Source of the DNA: Peribacillus muralis
GTDB taxonomy: Bacteria; Bacillota; Bacilli; Bacillales; DSM-1321
Length of the DNA stretch: 64,000 nucleotides
Reading direction: 5' to 3'
NCBI RefSeq assembly: GCF_001439925.1
Contig: NZ_LMBV01000004.1
Coordinates: 62,001 to 126,000, forward strand
Shown: one piece after another, positions 43,997 through 51,823 of the stretch
How the letters are laid out: each line of letters begins with the position of its first letter
Position numbering within the stretch: position 1 is the first letter of the stretch
The notes under the pieces: generated by a model
The model's database searches: none
The model's input: the letters and a program-made list of their open reading frames with translations, nothing else
Told to the model about the DNA's origin: nothing
Program-made: the position numbers and the translations under genes

Positions 43997-44053
43997 AGTT
44001 CTTTGTCTTCATCTTTAACTAGCTATTTAGTTTATAGCCTTTTCCTAAAAAGT

Positions 44054-45154
44054 TCACACTTGTAAATCTTCAAAACGAAGTTCTTTTCTATTCTTCCAAT
44101 CACAAATAAGTCCGTCTATAAAATCCTCGCCTTGATATTTATCTGTTAATTTAAATCTTCCAGGAATTTCACCATAGAAACTAACATATGCAATTAGCAT
44201 ATTATCTCTTGATGAGATAATTACATAATGGGCTTTATCAGGAATGTTTTTAGCATATTCTCCAATTTCAGTTTCATACATAACTTTATCGTTCGGTAAT
44301 ACAAATTTCTTTACATCTTTTAATTCGATAATACTTTCACGAATTTCATCAAAAAACTCATTACTTATAAAATCTGTTCCTTTAAATAGAGTTAACGCAT
44401 TAAAGGCAGTTTTTAAATATAAAAAATAAAACTTTGAAGCATCTGTATCAATTCTATCCTTATATTTTAAGATAACGTTATCTAATAGTTCCGGCTTGTT
44501 CAACTTGTTAGATTCTTGGAGTGGTTTATTTAGCATTGGTAACACAGTAAGCGCTACAAAGTCCATATTTAACTGTTTGTGAGATGTTGCAACATACCAT
44601 TTCCCTTGATAATAACCAATATTGACAAAATGTTTATTATTTCTATATGGCATATAAAAAAATGGCATAATAACTTGTTTATAAAACCTTTTCTTACTTT
44701 TGAAAAAATGCATAAGCATTTTAGTTAAATTTTGAGGGAAATCATCAACAGACTTCTCACTTAAAGTGTTAGACATATAGTTTGTAGAAATCTTGTCACC
44801 GTCAAAATTAATAATTATTTGTGGGATAATGTAATGCATCCCTGTAAATATAAATCCTAACAGGAAATCTTCAGGACTTCCTTCTTCTTTTTTTAGCACT
44901 CGCACAATAGGATTTTTGATCTTTTTTACATTAAAGCTGCCTCTTTTACCCGGTCCATTATTCATCCTGTTAAAACCAATAAAGGAATTTCTTAAGGCCA
45001 CTGTTTCAAGTTTACTAAACTTTTCATTTGCTTCATCTGATACCGAGCCTTTTTCAAGTGTTTGTATCCCACCTAAACCTGCTGGTATTACATGTTCTTC
45101 TTTATCAAAACGTAAATATTGATCTGATTTTTGATAATAAATACAGTATCCTAT
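44054..45154 (-). CDS. HNH-type nuclease-like protein without a standard start codon
   Basis: The only reverse-strand gene of the element. From a GTG at 45001 the frame gives 315 residues of unknown fold. However, the same frame stays open 51 codons further upstream and encodes GYCIYY, then EEHVIPAGLGG and SVSDEANEKFSKLE, the latter two typical of HNH_5 nucleases. No ATG, GTG or TTG occurs in that extension. A TAAGGGGGC ribosome site lies seven bases before an ATA at 45154, which is the likely start or a mutated ATG. The first cysteine pair of the HNH zinc site is degenerate (CIYY instead of CxxC). It may be a living gene with a rare start, or decaying. Confidence 0.5.
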   Translation of the reverse strand: MGYCIYYQKSDQYLRFDKEEHVIPAGLGGIQTLEKGSVSDEANEKFSKLETVALRNSFIGFNRMNNGPGKRGSFNVKKIKNPIVRVLKKEEGSPEDFLLGFIFTGMHYIIPQIIINFDGDKISTNYMSNTLSEKSVDDFPQNLTKMLMHFFKSKKRFYKQVIMPFFYMPYRNNKHFVNIGYYQGKWYVATSHKQLNMDFVALTVLPMLNKPLQESNKLNKPELLDNVILKYKDRIDTDASKFYFLYLKTAFNALTLFKGTDFISNEFFDEIRESIIELKDVKKFVLPNDKVMYETEIGEYAKNIPDKAHYVIISSRDNMLIAYVSFYGEIPGRFKLTDKYQGEDFIDGLICDWKNRKELRFEDLQV

Positions 45155-45484
45155 ATAAATGCCCCCTTAAGTAAATATTTAGATAGTTCCCCTAATTAAC
45201 TTCCTTATTTTAACACAATAAATTATGATCTAAGTCCGTTAATTCAAAGAATAAATAATAAAATTTTCATTTTATATATCTATAATCAACCCTCATACCT
45301 ATACTCAGAAGCTCCAGATTGACCCGTGCTGGACTCTAATTATCTGACTAATGGATATATATTAATCTTCTTAAAAGTCCCCTAGAATTCATTCTAAAAA
45401 AGTTTCTCTGGGTGATTTACGTTTTGCGTGAGCAGGATATATTAGTTATATAAAATAAATCCAATTTATCGGAGGCTTACCAAG
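45155..45484. promoter_or_regulatory. Divergent control region
   Basis: This 330-base AT-rich stretch separates the leftward HNH-type gene from the rightward gene block. A promoter for the rightward block is visible: TTGCGT at 45424-45429, 17 bases, TATATA at 45447-45452, followed by GGAGG at 45471. A short inverted repeat CCAG...CTGG lies near 45320. This is where a lysis/lysogeny-like switch of the element would be expected. The small ribbon-helix-helix protein encoded next is a candidate ligand. Confidence 0.45.
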
Positions 45485-45661
45485 ATGCAAACTAAAACCA
45501 TTTCTTTCTCAATTCCAGAATTTTTATATGAAGAATTTTCTAACTACTGCAAATCGAAAGATTTAAATAAATCGGCGATATCACGAGGATTAATTTACTC
45601 GTATTTAAAAGACAAAATTCAAAATGCTTCATCACCTATTTTTCAAGTAATTGAAGAATGA
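45485..45661 (+). CDS. Ribbon-helix-helix (Arc/CopG-like) regulator, 58 aa
   Basis: The sequence TKTISFSIPEFLYEEFSNYC forms the beta strand and first helix, and KDLNKSAISRGLIYSYLKD the second helix of an RHH fold. Size and charge are right for a dimeric DNA-binding repressor. GGAGG lies about nine bases before the ATG. It is the first gene after the divergent control region, so autoregulation of the rightward block is plausible. Confidence 0.65.
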   Translation: MQTKTISFSIPEFLYEEFSNYCKSKDLNKSAISRGLIYSYLKDKIQNASSPIFQVIEE

Positions 45662-45731
45662 CCTTCCTACTATTGGAAGGTTTTTTTATTCCAGCAAAAC
45701 ATCCAAAACATCCAAAAGGAGAGATAATCAA

Positions 45732-45905
45732 ATGTCTAAAAAACGTATATTCAAAAAAACACTTGCTCTGATGCTTTCTAAGAAGGGGCATAAAGTTTTA
45801 CATATCGAATCCAATAAATTTCATCCAGATAAAATGGTCTATGTTTTCAAAGATACTTTTCAATTTCAAGAGGATCTTCATTTAATCAATAAAAACTGTC
45901 AATGA
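45732..45905 (+). CDS. DUF5659-like small protein, 57 aa
   Basis: The ATG at 45732 follows AAAAGGAGAG. The product shows LALMLSKKGHKVLHIESN and MVYVFKDTFQFQEDL, a pattern of small phage and satellite proteins (DUF5659 type) in which a basic helix is followed by two strands. Function unknown. The last codons form one arm of a terminator. Confidence 0.55.
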   Translation: MSKKRIFKKTLALMLSKKGHKVLHIESNKFHPDKMVYVFKDTFQFQEDLHLINKNCQ

Positions 45906-45962
45906 ACACTTACCACAATAATATAAATATATGTTGGAACATTTACTTTGACAGTTTTTTTA
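45892..45962 (+). terminator. Long-loop terminator
   Basis: AAAACTGTCAA pairs with TTGACAGTTTT across a loop of about 45 bases and is followed by TTT. The left arm overlaps the end of the DUF5659-like gene. Confidence 0.5.
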
Positions 45963-45999
45963 CCATCCTAAGAAGTGAAACAAGAAAGGACATCCTAAT

Positions 46000-46815
46000 A
46001 TGCTAGAATTAAAAACTTACACTGAAACAGAGCTTGCTGAATCTCTTAACATTAAAACGAATACTTTGCGCCGAACGTATAAAGACAACTTGAAAGAATA
46101 CGTTCATAGCGACAGATATAAAGTTTCAAAAGGAATTTTTGCTTATGACATTATTGATTATAAAGAAGAACAATCATCAGAATTCATAAAGCTATGTGAA
46201 AAAATATCTGATTGCAAAGTTAGTTTTCCAAGAGAAAGTACTGCTGAAAAAATACTAAATGTTCTATTGAAAAGGAACTGTACAATTCTTGGATATGAAG
46301 ATATTGGCTATGAGATTCCAGGAACTCTTGAAAGACACACGGTTGGAAGATACATTGGGTTATTCAGAAAGTACAAGTTTCTTCCTCCAGTCCTACCAAA
46401 AGAAAAACGAGTTTCTTTTAATACGGAGACTGCGGAGTTGTATTCTAAAGTGTTGGATCCAAATAAATATACTTATTATGTTGTTTCAATAGATGATGGA
46501 TTTCGAGAAGAAATTGATCGGAATGAATATTTTGAAATGATAAAATTTGTTAATGATAAGTACTCGGAGTACTTAACCGATTTCTTACTCGTTCTTGAAT
46601 CAGATAATTTTTTAAAAAGTGAAAAACTTAAAGCAATTGAAGAGTATAAGAAAGAAGCTAATAAAATTGCTTATAGTGATTGCAGAAAGCTTTATGGAGG
46701 AACTCCTAAAAAATCAATTTCTAAAGTTCCTACGAAAGAAGCTTATGAAGTTTTTTCATCTTACTTTGACTTGATTGAGGCAGCTAATGGCTGTCTTATT
46801 TTTTTAATCATTTAA
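46000..46815 (+). CDS. Hypothetical HTH protein of the element, 271 aa
   Basis: I do not recognise the family. The first ~55 residues (KTYTETELAESLNIKTNTLR) look like a DNA-binding helix-turn-helix. A second HTH-like stretch lies at about 85-125 (STAEKILNVLLKRN, then RHTVGRYIGLFRKYKF). The C-terminal half is helical and charged. AGAAAGGACATCC precedes the ATG. It may be a regulator or replication factor, and it immediately precedes a repeat-rich non-coding region. Confidence 0.5.
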   Translation: MLELKTYTETELAESLNIKTNTLRRTYKDNLKEYVHSDRYKVSKGIFAYDIIDYKEEQSSEFIKLCEKISDCKVSFPRESTAEKILNVLLKRNCTILGYEDIGYEIPGTLERHTVGRYIGLFRKYKFLPPVLPKEKRVSFNTETAELYSKVLDPNKYTYYVVSIDDGFREEIDRNEYFEMIKFVNDKYSEYLTDFLLVLESDNFLKSEKLKAIEEYKKEANKIAYSDCRKLYGGTPKKSISKVPTKEAYEVFSSYFDLIEAANGCLIFLII

Positions 46816-47265
46816 ATATAAATAGTACGTACAAAATACACTAGCAATATATATATACATTAGAGAGATAAAAACTTATCTGAGCTATATATATATATAT
46901 ATATATATTATAAGAGAGATAAGTTTACTTCTATTTTCTTATCCCTCATTCCTATGAAGTATTTACATTTCTTCGTTGAGTAGAACGTTTTTCAATTAAG
47001 GTTTTAATATTCATGAATTAAGTTGAATGTTTAGCTAGTTTCCTCTTTTTCGACTCCTTTTCTTGGAGGTTAGCTTTTCATTCAACACCTCCAATTTTAA
47101 ATATAATAAGAGAGCAAGTCAGTTACTCCGATTATTGACTTCTTCTCTTATTAAATTTACTGAATTTCTCTATTTTATACGAAAAAGTCATACTTTTATG
47201 GCTTTTTTTTTGCGATTTTTTAAGTTTGCTTTCAAAGCAAAATATTAATTCGAAGGAGACATTTA
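46816..47265. other. Non-coding region with GATAAG motifs, TA run and a large hairpin
   Basis: No gene is visible in these 450 bases. Four GATAA(G)/CTTATC motifs lie at 46867-46871, 46874-46879, 46918-46923 and 46938-46943 around an uninterrupted TA-dinucleotide run (about 46886-46908). Further on, AATAAGAGAGCAAGTCA (about 47105) pairs with TGACTTCTTCTCTTATT across a 15-base loop. Iteron-like motifs beside an easily melted AT tract suggest a replication origin or a packaging/regulatory site, followed by a structured leader or terminator before the capsid genes. This is inference from layout. Confidence 0.4.
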
Positions 47266-47454
47266 ATGTCGAAATTAAACTACGATGAAAATGATTATAG
47301 ATGGGTTAAAAACGGACGAATATATACCTTAGAAAATTCAGAAGGAAAAGTTCTTCGTACAGCAGAAGACCGAACTTGTGATGGAAACTTTATCACAGAT
47401 TCCATACTAGAAGATTTAGCTGCTGAATGTTTTGAGGAACTAGAAGGGGAGTAG
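47266..47454 (+). CDS. Small acidic protein upstream of the capsid gene, 62 aa
   Basis: I do not recognise it. GAAGGAGAC precedes the ATG. It is acidic, with WVKNGRIYTLENSEGKVLRT resembling a small beta hairpin, and an acidic helical end (LEDLAAECFEELEGE). It is five bases from the capsid fusion gene and is probably translated with it. A scaffold or assembly helper is conceivable but unproven. Confidence 0.6.
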   Translation: MSKLNYDENDYRWVKNGRIYTLENSEGKVLRTAEDRTCDGNFITDSILEDLAAECFEELEGE

Positions 47455-47459
47455 AAAAT

Positions 47460-49109
47460 ATGAAAATGGAACTGCGTGTTCAGGATGTTGAGTTAGTTTC
47501 AGAGAATCAAGATGAAATGATTGTATCAGGCTATGTCAATAAAACGGAGCAACTTTCAGAAGTACTTGGTTCTAGTAAGAGGTTCAAAGAAAAAATACGA
47601 CGAGGTGCCTTCCAAAGGGCTATTGCTAATAAGCAACGAGACATCGATTTCTTGCTTGAACATAAGTCAAATCAGATTTTGTCTAGTACGAGAAACGGAA
47701 GTCTTCATTTAGAAGAAGATTCTGTTGGTCTTAAAATGACAGCTAAGATTGCTAAGACAAGTTACGGAAAGGATTCGTATGAGCTTATAAAATCTGGAAT
47801 TTTACGAAACATGAGTTTTGGGTTTAAAAATATTCGCGATTCATGGAAAAAGACTGCAGGAGATCTTTATGAACGTACTATCGAAGAACTTCTTTTATAC
47901 GAAGTTTCGGTTGTGAAAGACCCTGCGTATAGCCAGTCTACTATTGCTGCGAGGTCAATAGAAATTATCGAAGACCCTGAAATCCGAGAAATTGAAGAAA
48001 TTCAAGTTGAAGAACCAGAAGTTAAAGAAGTTCGAAAAGAACAAGACTTAGACCTTCAAATTCGAAAAACTCAAATTGAATTTGAAAAACAAAAAGCTAG
48101 TGTTTCTAGTGCTGAACGAATGTTTAAGTTGAGTGACAGTAATATTAGTAGGTCCTATCTTGAACGAACAAAGAAGGTATTAGAAGAAAAGAGAAATGAA
48201 CTTTCAAAATTACAGGAGGAACAAAAAATGATAGAAGAATTAAAGGAAGAAATAAGAGAATTACAAAGTGTTGGGGCAGGCCAATCAACTATTTCGAAAC
48301 AAGTCGCACCGATCACAGAGCTGTTAGAAAATACAAGCGATGTAGTAGCTAAAAGTCGTAAAATTAAGCTTGTTGGCCAAGAACTGAAACTTCCATACGA
48401 GACAGGATTATCGGATGCGGAATTTGTTCTTGATGGGGACCCTATTCCAGAAGTCAGCTTAAACTTAGCAGAAGCAACTAAGTTAAGTCCGAAGAGAATC
48501 GGTATCGCACAAAGATTCAGCAATGTTCTTTTAAATGAGGTTGGAGTTTTAGAGGAACATAGCAAGTCAAAATTAGTTAGTCGGGTTGGTAAAAAAATTG
48601 AAGAAGAAATTTTAGTTGGTGATGGAACATTAACTGGTTTGCACGGTATTGCTCCTGACGTATTAGTACCATCAGTAAATATTGCAATTGCTCCAACAGA
48701 ATTATTACTTCGAGCTCTTTATTTAAAAGTTAATTCAGAATATCGCCCATTCTGCAAATGGTATATGTCTGAGCAATATTTTGAGAAAGTTGCAAAAATC
48801 ATTGTTAACGGTGAATATATCGTTAAATCGAAAACAATTGATAATAAAGTTGTTGCAACTTTATGGGAACATGAAATTGAAGTAACTAATGCTATTGCTG
48901 CAGGAGATACAATCGGACAAGTTCCAATTATCTTTGCTGACATTGCAAACGCTTATACATTAGCGATTTCTAACGATGTTGTTGTTACAAAGCTTGGAAA
49001 AGATTCAATTGTAAGTGTTTCTGGTAACACTTTATTTATGGCTGAAATGTATTGTGATGGATCAGTTCATAACTACCAAGCTGTTGCTAAAGGAACAATT
49101 TCAGCATAA
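47460..49109 (+). CDS. HK97-type prohead protease fused to major capsid protein
   Basis: Residues 1-165 match S78/U35 prohead proteases: VSGYVNKTEQLSEVLG, RIRRGAF-type block, the histidine in DFLLEHK and the serine in LRNMSFGF, then LYEVSVVKDPAYSQS. Residues 166-275 are charged and helical, like the HK97 delta/scaffold domain. Residues 285-549 carry the HK97-fold capsid features (VGQELKLPYETG, the E-loop region, ILVGDGTLTGLHGI, then IFADIANAYTLA). An AGGAGG with an eight-base gap to an in-frame ATG at 48228 (codon 257) lies inside the gene, so separate capsid chains may also be translated. GAAGGGGAG precedes the first ATG. A terminator follows. Confidence 0.85.
   Translation: MKMELRVQDVELVSENQDEMIVSGYVNKTEQLSEVLGSSKRFKEKIRRGAFQRAIANKQRDIDFLLEHKSNQILSSTRNGSLHLEEDSVGLKMTAKIAKTSYGKDSYELIKSGILRNMSFGFKNIRDSWKKTAGDLYERTIEELLLYEVSVVKDPAYSQSTIAARSIEIIEDPEIREIEEIQVEEPEVKEVRKEQDLDLQIRKTQIEFEKQKASVSSAERMFKLSDSNISRSYLERTKKVLEEKRNELSKLQEEQKMIEELKEEIRELQSVGAGQSTISKQVAPITELLENTSDVVAKSRKIKLVGQELKLPYETGLSDAEFVLDGDPIPEVSLNLAEATKLSPKRIGIAQRFSNVLLNEVGVLEEHSKSKLVSRVGKKIEEEILVGDGTLTGLHGIAPDVLVPSVNIAIAPTELLLRALYLKVNSEYRPFCKWYMSEQYFEKVAKIIVNGEYIVKSKTIDNKVVATLWEHEIEVTNAIAAGDTIGQVPIIFADIANAYTLAISNDVVVTKLGKDSIVSVSGNTLFMAEMYCDGSVHNYQAVAKGTISA
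48214..48230 (+). promoter_or_regulatory. Internal ribosome binding site and start inside the capsid fusion
   Basis: AGGAGG at 48214-48219 precedes ATG 48228 with eight bases between. The ATG is in the same frame as the fusion and would give a 293-residue product beginning MIEELKEEIRELQ, consisting of a short coil plus the whole capsid domain. The strength of the site is higher than that of the gene's own first start. Confidence 0.6.
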
Positions 49110-49137
49110 TTGTTTATGCGAAATATTTCATAAACTG

Positions 49138-49168
49138 AGAGCTAGATTAATTTCTAGCTCTTTTTTTA
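49138..49168 (+). terminator. Terminator after the capsid gene
   Basis: AGAGCTAGA pairs with TCTAGCTCT around TTAATT (approximately) and is followed by T7. Confidence 0.8.
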
Positions 49169-49193
49169 TTTTAATTGAAAGAAGGTAATAAGA

Positions 49194-49550
49194 ATGGCAA
49201 AAAGACCAGGAACGAAATGTAAAGTCTACATCCATAAAGCAGGAACAAATATAGCATTAGCTGCCCAACGAAATGCTACCTTAAGTCATTCAGTAGAAGG
49301 CACTGATACAGAAGTATTCTCAATAGCCTGTAATAAAGCATTCATTACTGATGATGAGGCATATGCAACATTAAGAGAAGAATACGTTCAAGGAAATGAA
49401 GTTGATGTATATATCGACCTACTGTCTGGAGAGAAGCTCTTTAGTAACTGCACAATAACTACATTCGATAATGATATTCCATATGAAGAGTTAAGCACTT
49501 GGCTTATATCCCTACAGGGTTTAACAACTCAATTAGTAATAGTTAAGTAA
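49194..49550 (+). CDS. Tail-tube-like protein (TP901-1 major tail type), 118 aa
   Basis: The pattern KRPGTKCKVYIHKAGTNI, AAQRNATLSHSVEGTDTEV, then DDEAYATLREEYVQGNEVDV and a closing LISLQGLTTQ follows the small tail-tube proteins of siphophages: an N-terminal strand, the RxATLxxS-E motif, and a beta-sandwich end. It is shorter than usual (118 against about 135-170), mainly through loss of the loop between the two halves. In a satellite without other tail genes it might cap or adapt the capsid, or replace the helper's tube. GAAAGAAGG precedes the ATG. Confidence 0.6.
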   Translation: MAKRPGTKCKVYIHKAGTNIALAAQRNATLSHSVEGTDTEVFSIACNKAFITDDEAYATLREEYVQGNEVDVYIDLLSGEKLFSNCTITTFDNDIPYEELSTWLISLQGLTTQLVIVK

Positions 49551-49570
49551 GAGAGGATGGTATATATCAA

Positions 49571-49795
49571 ATGAAAGAGAAACTAAATCATTTACAAATA
49601 GTACGGGGAATCATAGATGAAGATAAGTTTAGGTTTGCAGCTGCAACAATCTTAATTGATTACTACTTAGATGAGATAAAGAACAAAGGTAAGGATATGA
49701 CACGAACGAACCTATTGGATAGAGTGAATCTATCCTTAAGATCAATGGGTAATGGAGAAGTCTCTTATGGATTCATTAGAAGATGGTTTGAATGA
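49571..49795 (+). CDS. Small hypothetical protein, 74 aa
   Basis: I do not recognise it. The ATG follows AGAGAGGATGG with a 20-base gap from the previous gene. It is helical and mixed-charge (FRFAAATILIDYYLDEIKNK, then RVNLSLRSMGNGEVSYGF), ending in RRWFE. Possibly a small DNA-binding or adaptor protein of the packaging set. The 136 bases to the next gene show no strong signal. Confidence 0.5.
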   Translation: MKEKLNHLQIVRGIIDEDKFRFAAATILIDYYLDEIKNKGKDMTRTNLLDRVNLSLRSMGNGEVSYGFIRRWFE

Positions 49796-49931
49796 AAAAT
49801 TTATGTAGGATGAGAAGTACCGCCTACCCTCCAGAACAAAAACAGTAATATACGTTTAATAACTGTGGGAGTGTAACTTTTAACGCCTGTACATTTTGAG
49901 AACTCCAGTGAAAATTAGAAAGGGTGATTGG

Positions 49932-50468
49932 ATGAACATTAAACCGAGTCATTTAAAGAAAGATTCGAATCCATTTAGGCAGAAACAGAACAAACAACAG
50001 AAAGAAAAAATGAAAGAGCAATTCAAAGCAGTTGATTTATCTCCACCGAAACATTTTCAGCTTCGAAGCGAACTTGTCTATCAAATTCTACTTGCAAACC
50101 TTGAAAAACTTTCCCTAAACGTTCATTTGAAAGAAATAGATACGTATTCACTTGTATCTCTTTCTAATACGATTGATCTACTTTCAGAGATTGAAAGGGA
50201 CCTTCAAGAGAACGGAACTACGACTATTGGAAAAGACAACACAGGTATGAAGAAAGTTATTGTAAGTCCTTTAGTAACAGTCAGAAATACGACTCAACGA
50301 GGATTAAGTCAGCAATTGAAAGACCTGCAATTAGACCCAGCATCAAGACAACTTCTTACAAGCTCAGTTCTTAATGATGTGAATATGTTCGAAATGGATT
50401 TCGATTCTATTGAAGAAGATGAAGACATTCAAAGCATAATTGCTAAAGCAGTTTCAGGAGGACGATAA
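49932..50468 (+). CDS. terS: P27-family small terminase subunit
   Basis: A basic N-terminal region (KKDSNPFRQKQNKQQKEKM) is followed by a helical core resembling P27-type TerS proteins: LVSLSNTIDLLSEIERDL, then GMKKVIVSPLVTVRNTT and LKDLQLDPASRQLLTS, where the L-x-L-x-P-x-S-R motif is the family hallmark. The end is acidic. TerS recognises the packaging site and redirects a large terminase; no large subunit is encoded here, so a helper's enzyme would be needed. ATG 49932 follows AAAGGGTGATTGG. Confidence 0.65.
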   Translation: MNIKPSHLKKDSNPFRQKQNKQQKEKMKEQFKAVDLSPPKHFQLRSELVYQILLANLEKLSLNVHLKEIDTYSLVSLSNTIDLLSEIERDLQENGTTTIGKDNTGMKKVIVSPLVTVRNTTQRGLSQQLKDLQLDPASRQLLTSSVLNDVNMFEMDFDSIEEDEDIQSIIAKAVSGGR

Positions 50469-50469
50469 A

Positions 50470-50781
50470 ATGATTGAAGATTTGATTAGAATGCTAGAAG
50501 GAACAACTGAATCTGAACCGTTTAATAAGTCTAGAGAGTATCTTGAAAATACAAAGAGAAAAAAGTACAGTCCAGAACAAGCTATGAAAGTCATGCTGAA
50601 GGAACCAACTGTCTTTCTATCTCCAGTTATGTTTGTATTGTTCACTTCTGATACGAGACTCGACATAACTTTGAAAGACTATGCTGCGGTCATTATGAAA
50701 CAAGCTAAGATGAAGAATAATCAGAAGCTATTTGAAGCAGCCAAAGTAGCATATGAAATCGGAAGAAAAGCAGCAATCTAA
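50470..50781 (+). CDS. Hypothetical protein after terS, 103 aa
   Basis: I do not recognise it. ATG 50470 lies one base after the terS stop, behind CAGGAGGACG that is still inside terS, so the two genes are coupled. The product is helical and basic (YLENTKRKKYSPEQAMKVM, then AKMKNNQKLFEAAKVAYEIG). It may assist packaging or redirect helper morphogenesis. A strong terminator ends the packaging block here. Confidence 0.55.
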   Translation: MIEDLIRMLEGTTESEPFNKSREYLENTKRKKYSPEQAMKVMLKEPTVFLSPVMFVLFTSDTRLDITLKDYAAVIMKQAKMKNNQKLFEAAKVAYEIGRKAAI

Positions 50782-50828
50782 GAGCCTAATCGAGACTAAA
50801 AACTTGGTTAGGCTCTTATTTTTTTTTT
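50779..50828 (+). terminator. Terminator closing the packaging block
   Basis: AAGAGCCTAA pairs with TTAGGCTCTT across a loop of about 20 bases and is followed by a run of T residues. It separates the packaging genes from the defence pair, which has its own AT-rich promoter region (50829-50998, TTGATACAAT-like elements). Confidence 0.8.
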
Positions 50829-50998
50829 GCTTGCTATTTAGCAGTAAAATAATTAATTAGAAAGTTTTCCAATATTAGTATATTTTTTGATACAATGGAT
50901 GTATAAAATATTCAAAATCTAAAATGGAAAAAGAACTAAATCTCTTTTCTAAGTTTAATTAAGAAAAAATAGCTAATCTAAAAAGGAAGGTGACACAT

Positions 50999-51823
50999 TT
51001 GTCAGAAACTCTATTTAGTAGTCAGATAAGGAGTATTAACAATATTGTTGAATTTCATTATATTAGCATTAAAGATTTTGATTCCAAGTTAGTCAAGTTT
51101 ATAAATGAAAATTTTGTAAGTATTTGTCGAGGTCAAAAGAATAAAACCCCTTTAGAAATTATTAAAAAGACAGCGTATAATTTTTTTGTAGGAAAGGATG
51201 AAAGAACAAGAAACGGTGCCACTGCTGAATTTTTTATGCATTTATATTTAAGAAGCATTAACTTTAGGCAAGAGTGTATGTTTTTAAATATGGAGGAGAC
51301 TTCTGTCAAAAAGGGATTTGACGGTTACTATTCTCGAGAAGATGAGGAATGGATATTAGACAGTAAATCCGGCAATGCAAGACATGAAAGCGTTTCTCAT
51401 TCGGATAAAATAAAAGATGCATATACAAGTTTAAAGGATCAGTTGAATGGAGTAGCTAAAAACGATCCATGGCAAAACGCATACCAACATGCAAATTCTA
51501 AAGATGTCGATTCTACTGATACAATTCTATCAATATTACAGAGCTTTTCAAATGACTTCGTAACCAAAAAGTATCATACTCCGGAAAATTTTAATATAAT
51601 GCCAGCTGCCACCGTGTTTTTAAATGGAGAATGGGAAGAGTACGATGTTGAAGAAATATATAAAAAGGTTATTAAAGGTATTTCAAAATTTAAATATAAA
51701 AAACTAATAATTTTATGTTGCACAAAAAGATCTCTGGATTTATTCATGAATTTCTTAGATGTTCCTAAAAGGGAGGATAATTATGGACAGCAAAGAAAAG
51801 ATGCAGCTAACACGAGTAAATAA
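50999..51823 (+). CDS. HamA/AbpA-like nuclease (DUF1837 type) of a defence pair
   Basis: The 274-residue protein has a restriction-nuclease-like core: RNGATAEFFMHLYLRS (acidic residue on the first core helix, about residue 80), KKGFDGYYS (catalytic Asp, about 109) and EEWILDSKSG (D-x-K pair, about 118-127). This arrangement is that of DUF1837 nucleases found in Hachiman (HamA) and AbpA. The C-terminal part ends in a beta strand block (KLIILCCTKRSLDLFM). The start is TTG 50999, six bases after GGAAGGTG; a GTG lies three codons upstream. Its 3' end overlaps the helicase gene by 41 bases. Assignment between Hachiman and AbpAB is open. Confidence 0.7.
   Translation: MSETLFSSQIRSINNIVEFHYISIKDFDSKLVKFINENFVSICRGQKNKTPLEIIKKTAYNFFVGKDERTRNGATAEFFMHLYLRSINFRQECMFLNMEETSVKKGFDGYYSREDEEWILDSKSGNARHESVSHSDKIKDAYTSLKDQLNGVAKNDPWQNAYQHANSKDVDSTDTILSILQSFSNDFVTKKYHTPENFNIMPAATVFLNGEWEEYDVEEIYKKVIKGISKFKYKKLIILCCTKRSLDLFMNFLDVPKREDNYGQQRKDAANTSK

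Noticed and set aside
46885-46910. TA-dinucleotide run as a CRISPR or tandem gene repeat
   Set aside because: It is a simple dinucleotide tract with no spacers. No CRISPR array was seen anywhere in the window.
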